DNA of 64,000 nt. Source: Hyphomicrobium_A sp044507625. Its GTDB lineage: Bacteria > Pseudomonadota > Alphaproteobacteria > Rhizobiales > Hyphomicrobiaceae. A model generated the notes under the pieces. The model was given only the letters and a program-made list of their open reading frames with translations. It was not told where the DNA came from and did no database searches. Where the stretch lies: positions 1-64,000 of the forward strand of contig JBIQJE010000003.1 of NCBI GenBank assembly GCA_044507625.1, in the 5' to 3' direction. The translations under genes were made by a program, and so were the position numbers. This document shows positions 7,857 to 17,521 of this stretch, in pieces. Each line of letters begins with the position of its first letter. Within the stretch, counting starts at the first letter, position 1.

Positions 7857-9260
7857 ATGAGCACGAACGACAAAGCCACAAGGACCGAGACCGACACATT
7901 CGGCCCCATCGAGGTTGCCGCGGACCGCTACTGGGGCGCGCAGGCGCAGCGCTCGCTGGGCAACTTCAAAATCGGTTGGGAGAAGCAGCCGCTTCCGATC
8001 GTCCGCGCGCTCGGCATCGTGAAACGGGCCGCCGCCGAAACCAACATGGCGCTCGGCCGCCTTGATCCGAAGCTCGGGGAGACCATCGTCAAGGCGGCGC
8101 AGGAGGTGATCGAGGGCAAGCTCGACACCCATTTCCCGCTCGCCGTCTGGCAGACCGGATCGGGCACCCAGTCGAACATGAACGCGAACGAGGTCATCTC
8201 CAATCGTGCCATCGAAATGCTGGGCGGGGAGAAGGGCTCGAAGAAGCCCGTGCACCCGAACGACCACGTGAACATGAGCCAGTCGTCGAACGACACGTTC
8301 CCGACCGCCATGCACATCGCCTGCGCCGAGGAGATCGCCCACCGGCTGATCCCGGCACTACAGAAGCTGCGCAACGCGCTGAACGACAAGGCCGAGGCGT
8401 GGAAGGACATCGTCAAGATCGGCCGCACGCATACGCAGGACGCAACCCCGCTCACCCTCGGGCAGGAGTTCTCCGGCTATACCCAGCAGGTCGAGAACGG
8501 CATCAAGCGCATCGAGCAGACGCTGCCCTCGCTGATGGAACTGGCCCAGGGCGGCACCGCGGTGGGCACCGGCCTCAATACGCCGAAGGGCTTCGCTGAA
8601 AAGATCGCCGAGCGCATCGCCGCCATCACCCAGCTTCCCTTCACCTCGGCGCCCAACAAGTTCGAGGCCCTCGCGGCGCACGACGCCATGGTCATGAGCC
8701 ACGGTGCGATCAATACGCTGGCGGCGGCCCTTTTCAAGATCGCCAACGACATCCGCCTGCTGGGCTCGGGCCCCCGTTCGGGTCTGGGCGAGCTGGCGCT
8801 GCCGGAGAACGAGCCCGGCTCCTCGATCATGCCCGGCAAGGTGAACCCGACCCAGTGCGAAGCGCTCACGCAGGTGTGCGTGCAGATCTTCGGCAACAAC
8901 GCCGCCATCACCTTCGCCGGCAGCCAGGGTCACTTCGAGCTCAACGTCTATAATCCGGTGATGGCCTATAACTTCCTTCAGTCGGTGCGGCTGATGGCCG
9001 ATGCGGCAGTCTCCTTCACCGACAACTGCGTCGTCGGCATCGAGCCCCGCATCGATAACATCAAGGCGGGCGTCGAACGTTCGCTGATGCTCGTCACCGC
9101 GCTCGCGCCGAAGATCGGCTACGACGCCGCTGCCAAGATCGCCAAGACCGCGCACAAGAACGGCACGACGCTGCGCGAGGAGGCGGTCGGCGGCGGATAT
9201 GTGACGGATAAGGAGTTCGACGAGATCGTCGATCCGCGCAAAATGCTGGCGCCGGACTGA
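7857..9260 (+). CDS. fumC: Class II fumarate hydratase
   Basis: It interconverts fumarate and L-malate in the TCA cycle as an iron-free homotetramer. The 467-residue length is typical. The superfamily signature GSSIMPGKVNPTQCE is present near residue 325, as are the substrate-site stretches GSGTQSNMNANEV, HPNDHVNMSQSSND and GRTHTQDATPLTLGQEF. The start is the ATG at 7857, just before the conserved ETDTFGPIEV. Two small genes (DUF4169 and a ribbon-helix-helix protein) follow on the same strand at short spacing and are probably co-transcribed. Confidence 0.98.
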   Translation: MSTNDKATRTETDTFGPIEVAADRYWGAQAQRSLGNFKIGWEKQPLPIVRALGIVKRAAAETNMALGRLDPKLGETIVKAAQEVIEGKLDTHFPLAVWQTGSGTQSNMNANEVISNRAIEMLGGEKGSKKPVHPNDHVNMSQSSNDTFPTAMHIACAEEIAHRLIPALQKLRNALNDKAEAWKDIVKIGRTHTQDATPLTLGQEFSGYTQQVENGIKRIEQTLPSLMELAQGGTAVGTGLNTPKGFAEKIAERIAAITQLPFTSAPNKFEALAAHDAMVMSHGAINTLAAALFKIANDIRLLGSGPRSGLGELALPENEPGSSIMPGKVNPTQCEALTQVCVQIFGNNAAITFAGSQGHFELNVYNPVMAYNFLQSVRLMADAAVSFTDNCVVGIEPRIDNIKAGVERSLMLVTALAPKIGYDAAAKIAKTAHKNGTTLREEAVGGGYVTDKEFDEIVDPRKMLAPD

Positions 9261-9297
9261 CGCCGGCAGCTTTGGACCGCAAATTTTCGGAAGCTGA

Positions 9298-9507
9298 ATG
9301 ATGGGCGCCGAAATCGTCAACCTGCGCACCGCACGCAAAGCGAAGCAGCGCCGCGATGCGCAGGAACGTGCCGCCGAGAACCGCGCCAGGTTCGGCCGCA
9401 CGAAGCACGAGCGCCAATCCGAGCGCGCAAAGGAAGAGCTCGCCGCGAGGCGTCTCGACGCCCTGCGGCGCGATAACAGCGGCCCCGACGATGAGCCGGG
9501 AGCCTGA
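9298..9507 (+). CDS. DUF4169 family protein
   Basis: A 69-residue, highly charged, largely helical protein whose N-terminus (AEIVNLRTARKAKQRRD) and middle (NRARFGRTKHERQ) match the alphaproteobacterial DUF4169 family, which has no known function. Two ATG codons are adjacent (9298 and 9301); GGAAG at 9290-9294 is better spaced for the second. It lies 37 bp after fumC, and its 3' end comes within a base of the next gene's start, so the two small genes are probably translationally coupled. Confidence 0.85.
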   Translation: MMGAEIVNLRTARKAKQRRDAQERAAENRARFGRTKHERQSERAKEELAARRLDALRRDNSGPDDEPGA

Positions 9508-9508
9508 C

Positions 9509-9775
9509 ATGGGCGCCAACGGCGAGCCTTCATCCCGGCGACACCCTGCGAGACCGCAGAAGCGATCGTTCTCGATCAAGGGCCATCGCACGTCGATTTC
9601 AATGGAAGCGCCGTTCTGGGATGCCCTGCAGCAGGCCGCTGCGGCGGAAAACACCACGCTTGCCGGCCTCATCGCCCGTATCGATGCCGCGCGCGGCAAC
9701 GCAGGCCTGTCGAGCGCCGTCCGCGTCTGGGTGCTCGACTATTTCCGGCGCGGCGCGCACACGGCGGACGGGTAG
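9509..9775 (+). CDS. Ribbon-helix-helix domain protein (RHH_4 type)
   Basis: An 88-residue protein whose core KRSFSIKGHRTSISMEAPFW, followed by a helix with AENTTLAGLIARIDAARG and LSSAVRVWVLDYFRR, fits the RHH_4-type ribbon-helix-helix domain common downstream of fumC and DUF4169 genes in alphaproteobacteria. These domains usually bind DNA as dimers, but the target is unknown. The ATG at 9509 is preferred because GGGAG stands 7 bases upstream; an in-frame ATG at 9491 lies inside the DUF4169 gene and lacks such a site. Confidence 0.82.
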   Translation: MGANGEPSSRRHPARPQKRSFSIKGHRTSISMEAPFWDALQQAAAAENTTLAGLIARIDAARGNAGLSSAVRVWVLDYFRRGAHTADG

Positions 9776-9823
9776 AGCGCCCGCATCGCGCCGGCACCGC
9801 GAGTCGAATGCCGCCGCGGATCG

Positions 9824-12800
9824 TCAGTTGGTGTTCTGCAGGTTGCGCAGCACTTCTTCATTCGGCTGCATATGCCGCTGCGTGCGGCGCGGCCGATAGC
9901 TGGCCCCCGACGGCGTTGCGCCCGGCGGCGGCGTGATGCTTCCCGCTTCCACCGGAGCTTCGAGAATATCGGATGGCGCGGCTCCGAACGTCTGCCCTTC
10001 CTCTCCCGGAGCTGGAGGCACGACGACACCCGGAGCGCTGGCGCTGCTCGGCGGCACCGCCGGCGCAGCGGTAACCGATTGCGATGTCTCCGGGCCGCTG
10101 GACACGGCATTGCCGCCCGTCGGCGAGGGTGAAATTGAAGGAGCCGCGCGCGGTCCGGGTGGCACGGGAAGCGGCGCGCTGCCCTCGTCGGATTCCAGCG
10201 AGCGGCGCCGCTCCTCGTCGCGGCGGGCGCGCTCCGCATCGGCCTGATGCAGGCGCTCGAGCTGATCGGCGTCGAGCTCCATCTTCCGGATTGCAAGCTC
10301 GCGCTCGAGCGGCTCGGAGGTGATACGCGAGGTCAGCGCCCAGGCATCCGCCAGACGCCCCGTATAAACGACGCCGACACTCGGTAACGCACCCAGACGC
10401 GGCTTGTCCGGCTGCGGCACATCCGGTGCGCGCGGCTCGATCACCCACGCACTGTCGACGATCAGCGAGGCAAGATCGACAGTCGTCTCGACCTTTGTGG
10501 TGCCGGCGTCGGAAGCAAGCGTTACGAGCGCGAGTTTCGCAGCACCATCGCCGATCTCGATCGGTATGTCGCGGGGGCCGACCGCCACGTCGGCCGCATC
10601 GAATTGCGCGCGCAGCGCCTCCGCCAGTTGCTCGCCCGTCGCCCCCGCCTCGCCGCTCAGCGCGGCGTTCGAGGCTGCAACGACCGCGAGCGGCGTCGGC
10701 ACGTGGAGGCTCAGATCGCCGAGCTTCAACTCACCCTTGCCGGTGGCAACCGATACGAGCGCGCCCGGCGTCGAAGCGCGGGATTTGAACTCGAGTGCGA
10801 GCGAGGCCTGCGGATCCTTCGCATCCGCCCCGGGCGCGCCCCCGCCATTGGCAGCCTTGCGCACATGCATATTCGCGATGTTCAGCGCGCCGTCGAGGCT
10901 TGCGCCGCCCGGCGCCCGCTCCAGCATCACGCGCGCCGACAGATCGCCGCCCAACACCTTGCCTTCGAGCTTTTTGACCTCGACCTTGCCCGGCTCGAGC
11001 GTCACCTCCGCGCGCGCCTTGGGAATCACCATGCGCTCGGCGAGCGTCAGCGTACCAAAGGAGACGCCGAGCTTGCCCTCGATACCGTCGAGGGCGGCGA
11101 AGTCGAAGGCGTGTTCGGGCCAGATCGATTTGCCCGCCGTCAGCGGCTCTGCGCCGGGAACCTCGGCGGGCGGCTTGCGGTCGAGCACCAGCCTCATCAG
11201 GCCGGGCACGGAAGCATCCTCGACGGTCAGCTCGCCGGTGACGATGGCCGGTCCCTCGCTCGGATAGGCGAGCGCGAACGACCCTCCGACCTTGCTTCCG
11301 CCGATGCTCAGATCCTGCAGCTTCAGCTCCGTGGCGTTATCGGTCGAGTTGACGTGCAGCGTGCCGACGATCGGTGTCTCGCTGAGCGCCACGCCGCTGC
11401 CGAGACCGGCGACAGCCATCGCTTCGCTGAGCGCGCGCGCCGAAATGCGCAAGTCGCCATCGAGGCCGCGACCGCCCTCGCCTGGAAGCACCACCCGTCC
11501 GTCGTAGCCGAAGAAGAGCGCAGGCCCCTGCGCCGATGCCGAAACCGTCATGCCCTTGGCCGGCGTGCCGACGGCCTTCACGAAAACCTGCCCGGCCTGC
11601 GCCGCATCCGCGGTTGGAGCATGAGCCGCACCACGCGCGCTGAGGCTCGCCACGATGCGTGAAACATCCGTGCTGTCGACGGTCAATGAAATGTCGGCTG
11701 GCGCCGCGCGCCAGTTCCCGAGGCCGCCGTCCAGCATGGCATTGGCGACGACACGGCCGCCGCCCTGCGCACTGCCGTCGATCGTCACGTCCGCGGCGCC
11801 GGGCTGGCGCACGCCGAGCTGCAGCGCGCCGGCGATGCGCATCGGAGCGAGCGAGCTGAACGTCTCCGCTTGGCCGCGCACATCCTCCGGCGGATCGATC
11901 AGCGCGATCAGCTTGCCGTACGTCTCGGCGGTTGGTGCGCTCATGGTCCAGCGGAGCGTGCCGCGCGGGCTCGTCGTCGCGTCGGCGACGTCGCCTTCCA
12001 GCTCCAGCTTGAGCCCGTCGGCGGTCGCGAAACGGTATGAGCGCACAGCCACCCGTCCGCCGGCGATGCCAACATCCATGTTCAGGTTGCGCAGCCGCTG
12101 CCCGCCGGCCACCAGCTCGCCAGCCCGCACGCGCAGATCGAGATCCATCGTCGCGGGATCGAACCACGCGACCTTGGCTGGCACCGCAGCCGCCTCGGCC
12201 GTGCCGCCGGAAGCGATGACGCGCTTGAAAGCTTCCACGCCCGCTGGCCAGAACTGACCCGCATCGATCTCGGCGCCATCCAGCGTCACTTCGACATGCG
12301 GCCGATCCTTATTCGCATAGTGCATCTCGCCCGTGAGCGGACGCCCGCCGATCTCAGCGCCCGCCTCCGTCAGGTGGATGCCGTCCTCGCTCATCGCGAG
12401 CTGGCCCTGCAGGGAGAACGGACCTTCGTTGCGCAAGGCCTCCGCGAGAGGCTTGCCGCGGGCAGCCCAGTCGAGGAACCGCGTCAGGCTCGTTCCATGC
12501 AGCGTGACATCACCGCGAAACGACTGCCCGTTGCCCGCCTCGGCAACGGTCCCGTCGAGCGCGAGACGCGTTCCGCCGGGCAAGGCCACACGCAACTTGT
12601 TGAGTGCCAGCGTCCCGCCGCTGCGCGCCACCTCGAGCTGCACCCCGCTCACCGGCTCTCCGCCGAGACTCGCCTGATCGAGGTCGAACCGCACTTTGCT
12701 GTCGGCGTTCTTCGGCAAGGCGGTCATCATCGCCCTGATGAAATTGCGCGCGGTCGCGATGGGGTTGCCGCCGCCTTCTTCCGGCTTCGTGACGCGATCG

Positions 12801-13804
12801 AGATCGAGCCAGCGCGAAGCGAGATCCATGTTGACGCTCAGCCCGTCATCCCAGGTTGCGTTCGCAGAGCCGGAAATGAGCTGCGGCTGTCCGACGTGCT
12901 CGAAAGCGACGGCGATATTTTCGACGCGCAGCCCCTTCGCATCGCCATCGATGTGGGCACGGAAATCGAGCAGCGGCGCTTCGGGCTTGCCCGATGCCGA
13001 ATTGGGTACGGAAGCCGCTGCGCCGGGCGGCGCGAGTGGGTCGCCTGCGAGCGCCAGCTTGGCCGTCAGCTCACCGTCGATGCGTGGCGTATTTTTGATA
13101 TCCGCCACCCGGCCATCGACCGAATAGGTGCTGTTGTCGTCGCCGGTGCCGCGCACCGTCGCCTTGAAGCGCATGCTGCCGTCGGGCTCCGCCATGCCGG
13201 TGACGAGGCGCAGCTCGCGCTCTTCGTCGCGCCATAGCGTCGTGCCCTTGAAGGCGAAGGGCCCGGAGGTCGATTCCGCCTTCAGCTCGCCATTGAGGCC
13301 GGTGAGGTCGGCGAAGCTGATGCCGCGCGGCCCGTGGAAAGTGACGGCGCCGTCATTGATCTTCACCGATTGCAGCGTCACGCCCGCGGGTACGAACGGC
13401 AGCGATCCCGACGATATGGAGAAGCTGCGCCAGTTTCCCGCGCCCTCAGCATCGACGGCGAGCCGCAGCACCGGCTTGTCCAGCACCACCTCGTTCGCTT
13501 CGATGATGCCCTTGAGCAGCGGCGGCGCCGAAAGGCGCATGGTGAAGCTTTCCGCGCGGAAAAACGGCTCCCCCGTCGCGCCGGTCGGATCGGCGATGCG
13601 CAGCTTCTCGAAACTGACGTAGGGCGAAGGCAGCAGGCGCAGATTCACATTGCCGCCGACCCGCACTTCGCGCCCGAGGATGCGGGTTGCCTCTTCCTCG
13701 AAAACCCCGCGATAGCCGTTCCAGTCGATGAAATAGGGGACGGCAAAAAGCGCCGCCAGGGCGAGCGATATCAGCCCAGCAATATAGAGAAGCCCGTTGC
13801 TCAT
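9824..13804 (-). CDS. AsmA-like family protein (inner-membrane-anchored, 1326 residues)
   Basis: A very long protein with a single N-terminal membrane helix (LLYIAGLISLALAALFAVPYF), directly followed by the AsmA-type stretch DWNGYRGVFEEEATRILGREV and then an extended beta-rich periplasmic body. AsmA-like proteins belong to the repeating-beta-groove superfamily and are thought to help move phospholipids across the periplasm or to affect outer membrane assembly. The last 150 residues switch to a charged helix (RRDEERRRSLE) and a Pro/Ala/Ser-rich tail that ends in a basic cluster (YRPRRTQRHMQ). It stands alone, with uvrD divergent on the other side of a 397-bp gap. The start is the ATG at 13804, right before the membrane helix. 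Confidence 0.9.
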   Translation of the reverse strand: MSNGLLYIAGLISLALAALFAVPYFIDWNGYRGVFEEEATRILGREVRVGGNVNLRLLPSPYVSFEKLRIADPTGATGEPFFRAESFTMRLSAPPLLKGIIEANEVVLDKPVLRLAVDAEGAGNWRSFSISSGSLPFVPAGVTLQSVKINDGAVTFHGPRGISFADLTGLNGELKAESTSGPFAFKGTTLWRDEERELRLVTGMAEPDGSMRFKATVRGTGDDNSTYSVDGRVADIKNTPRIDGELTAKLALAGDPLAPPGAAASVPNSASGKPEAPLLDFRAHIDGDAKGLRVENIAVAFEHVGQPQLISGSANATWDDGLSVNMDLASRWLDLDRVTKPEEGGGNPIATARNFIRAMMTALPKNADSKVRFDLDQASLGGEPVSGVQLEVARSGGTLALNKLRVALPGGTRLALDGTVAEAGNGQSFRGDVTLHGTSLTRFLDWAARGKPLAEALRNEGPFSLQGQLAMSEDGIHLTEAGAEIGGRPLTGEMHYANKDRPHVEVTLDGAEIDAGQFWPAGVEAFKRVIASGGTAEAAAVPAKVAWFDPATMDLDLRVRAGELVAGGQRLRNLNMDVGIAGGRVAVRSYRFATADGLKLELEGDVADATTSPRGTLRWTMSAPTAETYGKLIALIDPPEDVRGQAETFSSLAPMRIAGALQLGVRQPGAADVTIDGSAQGGGRVVANAMLDGGLGNWRAAPADISLTVDSTDVSRIVASLSARGAAHAPTADAAQAGQVFVKAVGTPAKGMTVSASAQGPALFFGYDGRVVLPGEGGRGLDGDLRISARALSEAMAVAGLGSGVALSETPIVGTLHVNSTDNATELKLQDLSIGGSKVGGSFALAYPSEGPAIVTGELTVEDASVPGLMRLVLDRKPPAEVPGAEPLTAGKSIWPEHAFDFAALDGIEGKLGVSFGTLTLAERMVIPKARAEVTLEPGKVEVKKLEGKVLGGDLSARVMLERAPGGASLDGALNIANMHVRKAANGGGAPGADAKDPQASLALEFKSRASTPGALVSVATGKGELKLGDLSLHVPTPLAVVAASNAALSGEAGATGEQLAEALRAQFDAADVAVGPRDIPIEIGDGAAKLALVTLASDAGTTKVETTVDLASLIVDSAWVIEPRAPDVPQPDKPRLGALPSVGVVYTGRLADAWALTSRITSEPLERELAIRKMELDADQLERLHQADAERARRDEERRRSLESDEGSAPLPVPPGPRAAPSISPSPTGGNAVSSGPETSQSVTAAPAVPPSSASAPGVVVPPAPGEEGQTFGAAPSDILEAPVEAGSITPPPGATPSGASYRPRRTQRHMQPNEEVLRNLQNTN

Positions 13805-14201
13805 CTAACTTTTCAGGATCCCGATAGGCATTTCGGCCTCCCTGCAACATTGCGGGATGGGAACGACTGCAACCCCGCCGGGATGCCCGCGTCAAATATC
13901 ACGCCGATGACGCACCCTAGGGGTGCGCCGCCGTCTTCGGCGTATGACCGGCAGGTACTCTAACTTATTCGCGGTGCCCTGTCTGGACCACGATGTGCCA
14001 GTATTACATAGCCGGGCAACGGAAAAATGGCACCCGGCCTTGGGCTCGCCGCATCATTGGTCGCATGGCCGGGCCGTGCGTATAGGTCTCGGCGGAATGG
14101 GGCGAATCAGGGCGCTCCAGCCCCCATATACGTACCCAACTGGTGTGGGCGAATCGCGCGCGGCCGTTGCCGCGCCGGGCCCGGTGATATAGTTCGGAAG
14201 C
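13805..14201. other. Divergent intergenic region between the AsmA-like gene and uvrD
   Basis: No coding frame is convincing here. The region should contain both promoters. A GC-rich imperfect inverted repeat (GACGCACCC / GGGGTGCGCC) occurs around 13910-13932 and a small CGCCG/CGGCG hairpin just after it. Neither has a T run that would make it a terminator. Confidence 0.4.
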
Positions 14202-16748
14202 ATGGCGCAAAGCGGAAAACATTTGGCGAACACGGCCCCCGTGGACGATGACGAGCTGCCCTTCGATCTGCCGCCGCGGTCTGACGCGGCAGGACAGTCC
14301 GCAGCGGACGAGACTTCGCAATCCGACACGCCGCCCTTCGACCTGCCCGAGGCCGCGCCCCGGCCCGCACCGCAGCCGGTCGAAAGCGCTCCGCCGCGCC
14401 CATCCCTTTCCGCCCGCGCCCTGCAGAGCGCGAACGCCGCCACCGCGGCCGCACCCTATCTCGAAGGGCTGAACCCCGAGCAGCGCGAGGCGGTCGAAGC
14501 GCTCGACGGCCCGGTACTGGTCCTCGCCGGCGCCGGCACCGGCAAAACCCGCGTCCTGACCACCCGTATCGCGCACATCCTCGCGACCGGCCGTGCCTAT
14601 CCCGGCCAGGTGCTCGCCGTCACCTTCACCAACAAAGCCGCGCGCGAAATGAAAGAGCGCATCGGCATGCTGGTCGGCGGCGCGGTGGAGGGCATGCCAT
14701 GGCTCGGCACCTTCCACTCCATCGGCGTCAAAATCCTGCGCCGCCACGCCGAGCTCGTCGGCCTGAAATCCAGCTTCACCATCCTCGACACCGACGACCA
14801 GCTCCGCCTTCTGAAGCAGGTGATCGAAGCCGCCGGCCTCGATAAGGACCGCTGGCCGGCACGCCAGCTTGCCGCACTGATCGACGGCTGGAAAAACCGC
14901 GGCCTGACGCCCGAGAAGGTCCCCGCTGGCGAGGCCTACGGCTTCGCGGTCGGCAAGGGCGCCGAGCTCTATGCCGCTTACCAGCACCGCCTCAAGGAGC
15001 TGAACGCCTGCGACTTCGGCGACCTTCTGCTCGAAAACCTGCGCCTCTTCATGGGCCACCCGGATGTGCTCGCCGACTATCAGCGCCGCTTCCGCTACAT
15101 CCTCGTCGACGAGTACCAGGACACCAACGTCGCGCAGTATCTCTGGCTGCGCCTTCTCGCCCAGGGTTCGCCCAATGTCTGCTGCGTCGGCGACGACGAC
15201 CAGTCGATCTACGGCTGGCGCGGCGCCGAAGTGGACAACATCCTGCGTTTCGAGAAGGACTTCCCCGGCGCCAAAGTCATTCGCCTTGAGCGCAACTACC
15301 GCTCCACCGGCCACATCCTCGGCGCTGCGGCTGGGCTCATCGCCGCGAACCAGAGCCGCCTCGGCAAGACACTGTTCACCGACGGCGATCACGGCACCCG
15401 GGTTACGGTATCCGCGGTATGGGACGACGAGGAAGAAGCCCGTTCCATCGGCGACGACATCGAAAGCCGTCAGAAGCAGGACCGCCAGCGCCTCAACGAG
15501 GTGGCGATTCTGGTGCGTGCCTCGTTCCAGATGCGCGCCTTCGAAGACCGCTTCATCACCATGGGCCTGCACTACCGCGTGATCGGCGGCCCGCGCTTCT
15601 ACGAGCGCCAGGAAATCAAGGACGCCATCGCCTATCTCGAGGTCACCGCCAATCCGGCCAACGATCTCAAGTTCGAGCGCATCATCAATGTGCCCAAGCG
15701 CGGCATCGGCGACAGCTCGGTGAAGCGCGTGCACGAGCTTGCCCGCGCGCGCTCCATCCCCATGTTCCAGGCCGCGCAGATGATCGTCGAAACCGAGGAG
15801 CTGCCGGGCAAGGCGCGCAAGTCCCTCACCGATCTCATTGCCAGCTTCACGCGCTGGCGCGCACGCATCGGCCACATCAAGCACACCGAGCTTGCCGAGC
15901 TGATCCTCGATGAATCCGGCTACACCGCCATGTGGCAGGCCGATAAAAGCCCGCAGGCCCAGGCGCGCCTGGAAAACCTGAAAGAGCTCGTCCGCTTCAT
16001 GCACGAGTTCGAAACGCTCGAGGGCTTCCTGGAGCACGTGAGCCTCGTCATGGACGTCGCCCAAGAAGGTGACGGCGACCGCGTGTCGATCATGACGCTG
16101 CACGCCGCCAAGGGCCTCGAGTTCGACGTGGTCTATCTGCCCGGCTGGGAGGAAGGTCTCTTTCCCCATCAGCGCTCGCTCGACGAGAGCGGCCAGGCCG
16201 GCCTCGAGGAGGAGCGCCGCCTCGCCTACGTCGGCATTACGCGCGCAAAGCGCATCGCCAAGATCTCGTTCGCGCAGAACCGCCGCAAGCAGGGGCTCTA
16301 TCAATCCGCACTGCCCTCGCGCTTCGTCGACGAATTGCCCGAGGCGCACGTCGAGGTGGCCGAGATGAAGACGCCCTTCGGCGGCGCTTACCAGAACTTC
16401 GGCGGAACCTTTGGCCGCGGCGGTTATGGACGCAGCCGCTTCGACGACGCCCCGCCGTTCGAAGGCCACTATGACACGCCCGGATGGCAGCGGGCACAGG
16501 ATCACACCCGCGCACAGGCGAAGAAGTGGAGCCCCGCGAAGCAGCGCCGTAAACGCGGACCGCTCACCATCGAGGGTGAGCTTGTCGCCTCATCCAGCGA
16601 GACCGCGAGCTACAGGCGCGGCGAGCGCGTGCTGCATCAGAAGTTCGGCGTCGGCACCGTGACGGACGTCGACGGCAACAAGCTCACGATCGAGTTCGAC
16701 GAGGCGGGCCGCAAGCGCGTCGTCGACACCTTCGTCGACCGCGCTTAG
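14202..16748 (+). CDS. uvrD: UvrD/PcrA-type ATP-dependent 3'-5' DNA helicase
   Basis: A superfamily 1A helicase that unwinds DNA in nucleotide excision and mismatch repair. All motifs are readable: Q/NPEQREAV, I GAGTGKT, II VDEYQDTN, III GDDDQSIYGWRGA, IV RLERNYRS, V TLHAAKGLEFDVVYLPGWEEGLFP and VI EERRLAYVGITRAK. The first 85 residues are a low-complexity acidic and Pro-rich extension not found in E. coli UvrD. The C-terminal 35 residues (HQKFGVGTV... IEFDEAG) form the Tudor-like fold seen in PcrA, which in that family contacts RNA polymerase. Length 848. The restriction-modification cassette begins 70 bp downstream. Confidence 0.95.
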   Translation: MAQSGKHLANTAPVDDDELPFDLPPRSDAAGQSAADETSQSDTPPFDLPEAAPRPAPQPVESAPPRPSLSARALQSANAATAAAPYLEGLNPEQREAVEALDGPVLVLAGAGTGKTRVLTTRIAHILATGRAYPGQVLAVTFTNKAAREMKERIGMLVGGAVEGMPWLGTFHSIGVKILRRHAELVGLKSSFTILDTDDQLRLLKQVIEAAGLDKDRWPARQLAALIDGWKNRGLTPEKVPAGEAYGFAVGKGAELYAAYQHRLKELNACDFGDLLLENLRLFMGHPDVLADYQRRFRYILVDEYQDTNVAQYLWLRLLAQGSPNVCCVGDDDQSIYGWRGAEVDNILRFEKDFPGAKVIRLERNYRSTGHILGAAAGLIAANQSRLGKTLFTDGDHGTRVTVSAVWDDEEEARSIGDDIESRQKQDRQRLNEVAILVRASFQMRAFEDRFITMGLHYRVIGGPRFYERQEIKDAIAYLEVTANPANDLKFERIINVPKRGIGDSSVKRVHELARARSIPMFQAAQMIVETEELPGKARKSLTDLIASFTRWRARIGHIKHTELAELILDESGYTAMWQADKSPQAQARLENLKELVRFMHEFETLEGFLEHVSLVMDVAQEGDGDRVSIMTLHAAKGLEFDVVYLPGWEEGLFPHQRSLDESGQAGLEEERRLAYVGITRAKRIAKISFAQNRRKQGLYQSALPSRFVDELPEAHVEVAEMKTPFGGAYQNFGGTFGRGGYGRSRFDDAPPFEGHYDTPGWQRAQDHTRAQAKKWSPAKQRRKRGPLTIEGELVASSSETASYRRGERVLHQKFGVGTVTDVDGNKLTIEFDEAGRKRVVDTFVDRA

Positions 16749-16819
16749 CGGAGCAGCGTGGCATTGAACAAGCGGATATTCATTGGGTAGGCCTGCATCC
16801 TTTTGAGGAATTTTTCTCG

Positions 16820-17521
16820 ATGTACGAGACATTTACTTACGATGATCCGTCAGTCCTACCCATTGAAGCCCGCAGCCACTGGGAATTCATGGAGAGCAAT
16901 TCCGCCGCTGCGGTGTTGAAAGCAGTATGCCCTTGTGAATGGGCGGATATAGTCGACGTTCTTTCAACGTATAGACTAAATGCGGAATTCTGGCTGAAGG
17001 CTGGTGGAAACCGAGGCGATATTGCCGAGCAATTAGATGGAATGTTTTCGGCAAGAGGGTGGCAGGAGGCGCGACTCGACCTCGAAACGACTGGTATCCT
17101 ACTCAACTCGAACAGTGTCGTTATAGGCACGCTGCCCCCCGTGAGGAAGGAAGGGTATCTCGTTGATAACTATAAGGGGCGCGTCGTTCTCGACGTTGAA
17201 TGGAATGCCAAAGATGGAAATCTCGACCGCGACTTGGCATCCTATAGGTCATGGTACGAGGCCGGTGTGATCTCCGCAGGTGTGGTCATCACCAAAGATC
17301 GCCCTCAATTGCTCACACTGGCAAGGCGTATATGGGCTGAGTATCAGTCGACGTTACCCGAAGATGCACGATCCGCACGCTTACCCGTCGACTTGACCAC
17401 GTCGACTGTAACCGCTTTTGACAAAGCGCAGATGCGCGTTCGCCGGGGCGTCATGGGAACATGCCCATTGCTCATTGTCGCCGCCAGCGAGCGAACTTGG
17501 GACGGCCAGCCGTATCGTTAG
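16820..17521 (+). CDS. BglII/BstYI family type II restriction endonuclease
   Basis: A 233-residue protein whose central part, residues 113-145 (GYLVDNYKGRVVLDVEWN, then KDGNLDRDLASYRSW), matches the BglII/BstYI endonuclease family. D116, D125 and E127 lie in the expected metal-binding core. Family members cut GATC-centred hexamers (BglII AGATCT, BstYI RGATCY); specificity here is inferred. It converges on a methyltransferase gene with which it shares 4 bp of stop codons (TTAG). GAGGA stands about 10 bases before the ATG at 16820. Base composition is visibly more AT-rich than the flanking uvrD and folC, indicating acquisition. No control-protein gene is present. Confidence 0.85.
   Translation: MYETFTYDDPSVLPIEARSHWEFMESNSAAAVLKAVCPCEWADIVDVLSTYRLNAEFWLKAGGNRGDIAEQLDGMFSARGWQEARLDLETTGILLNSNSVVIGTLPPVRKEGYLVDNYKGRVVLDVEWNAKDGNLDRDLASYRSWYEAGVISAGVVITKDRPQLLTLARRIWAEYQSTLPEDARSARLPVDLTTSTVTAFDKAQMRVRRGVMGTCPLLIVAASERTWDGQPYR

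Noticed and set aside
14004..16505. 833-codon open frame opposite uvrD
   Set aside because: Antisense shadow of a helicase gene with all motifs intact on the plus strand.
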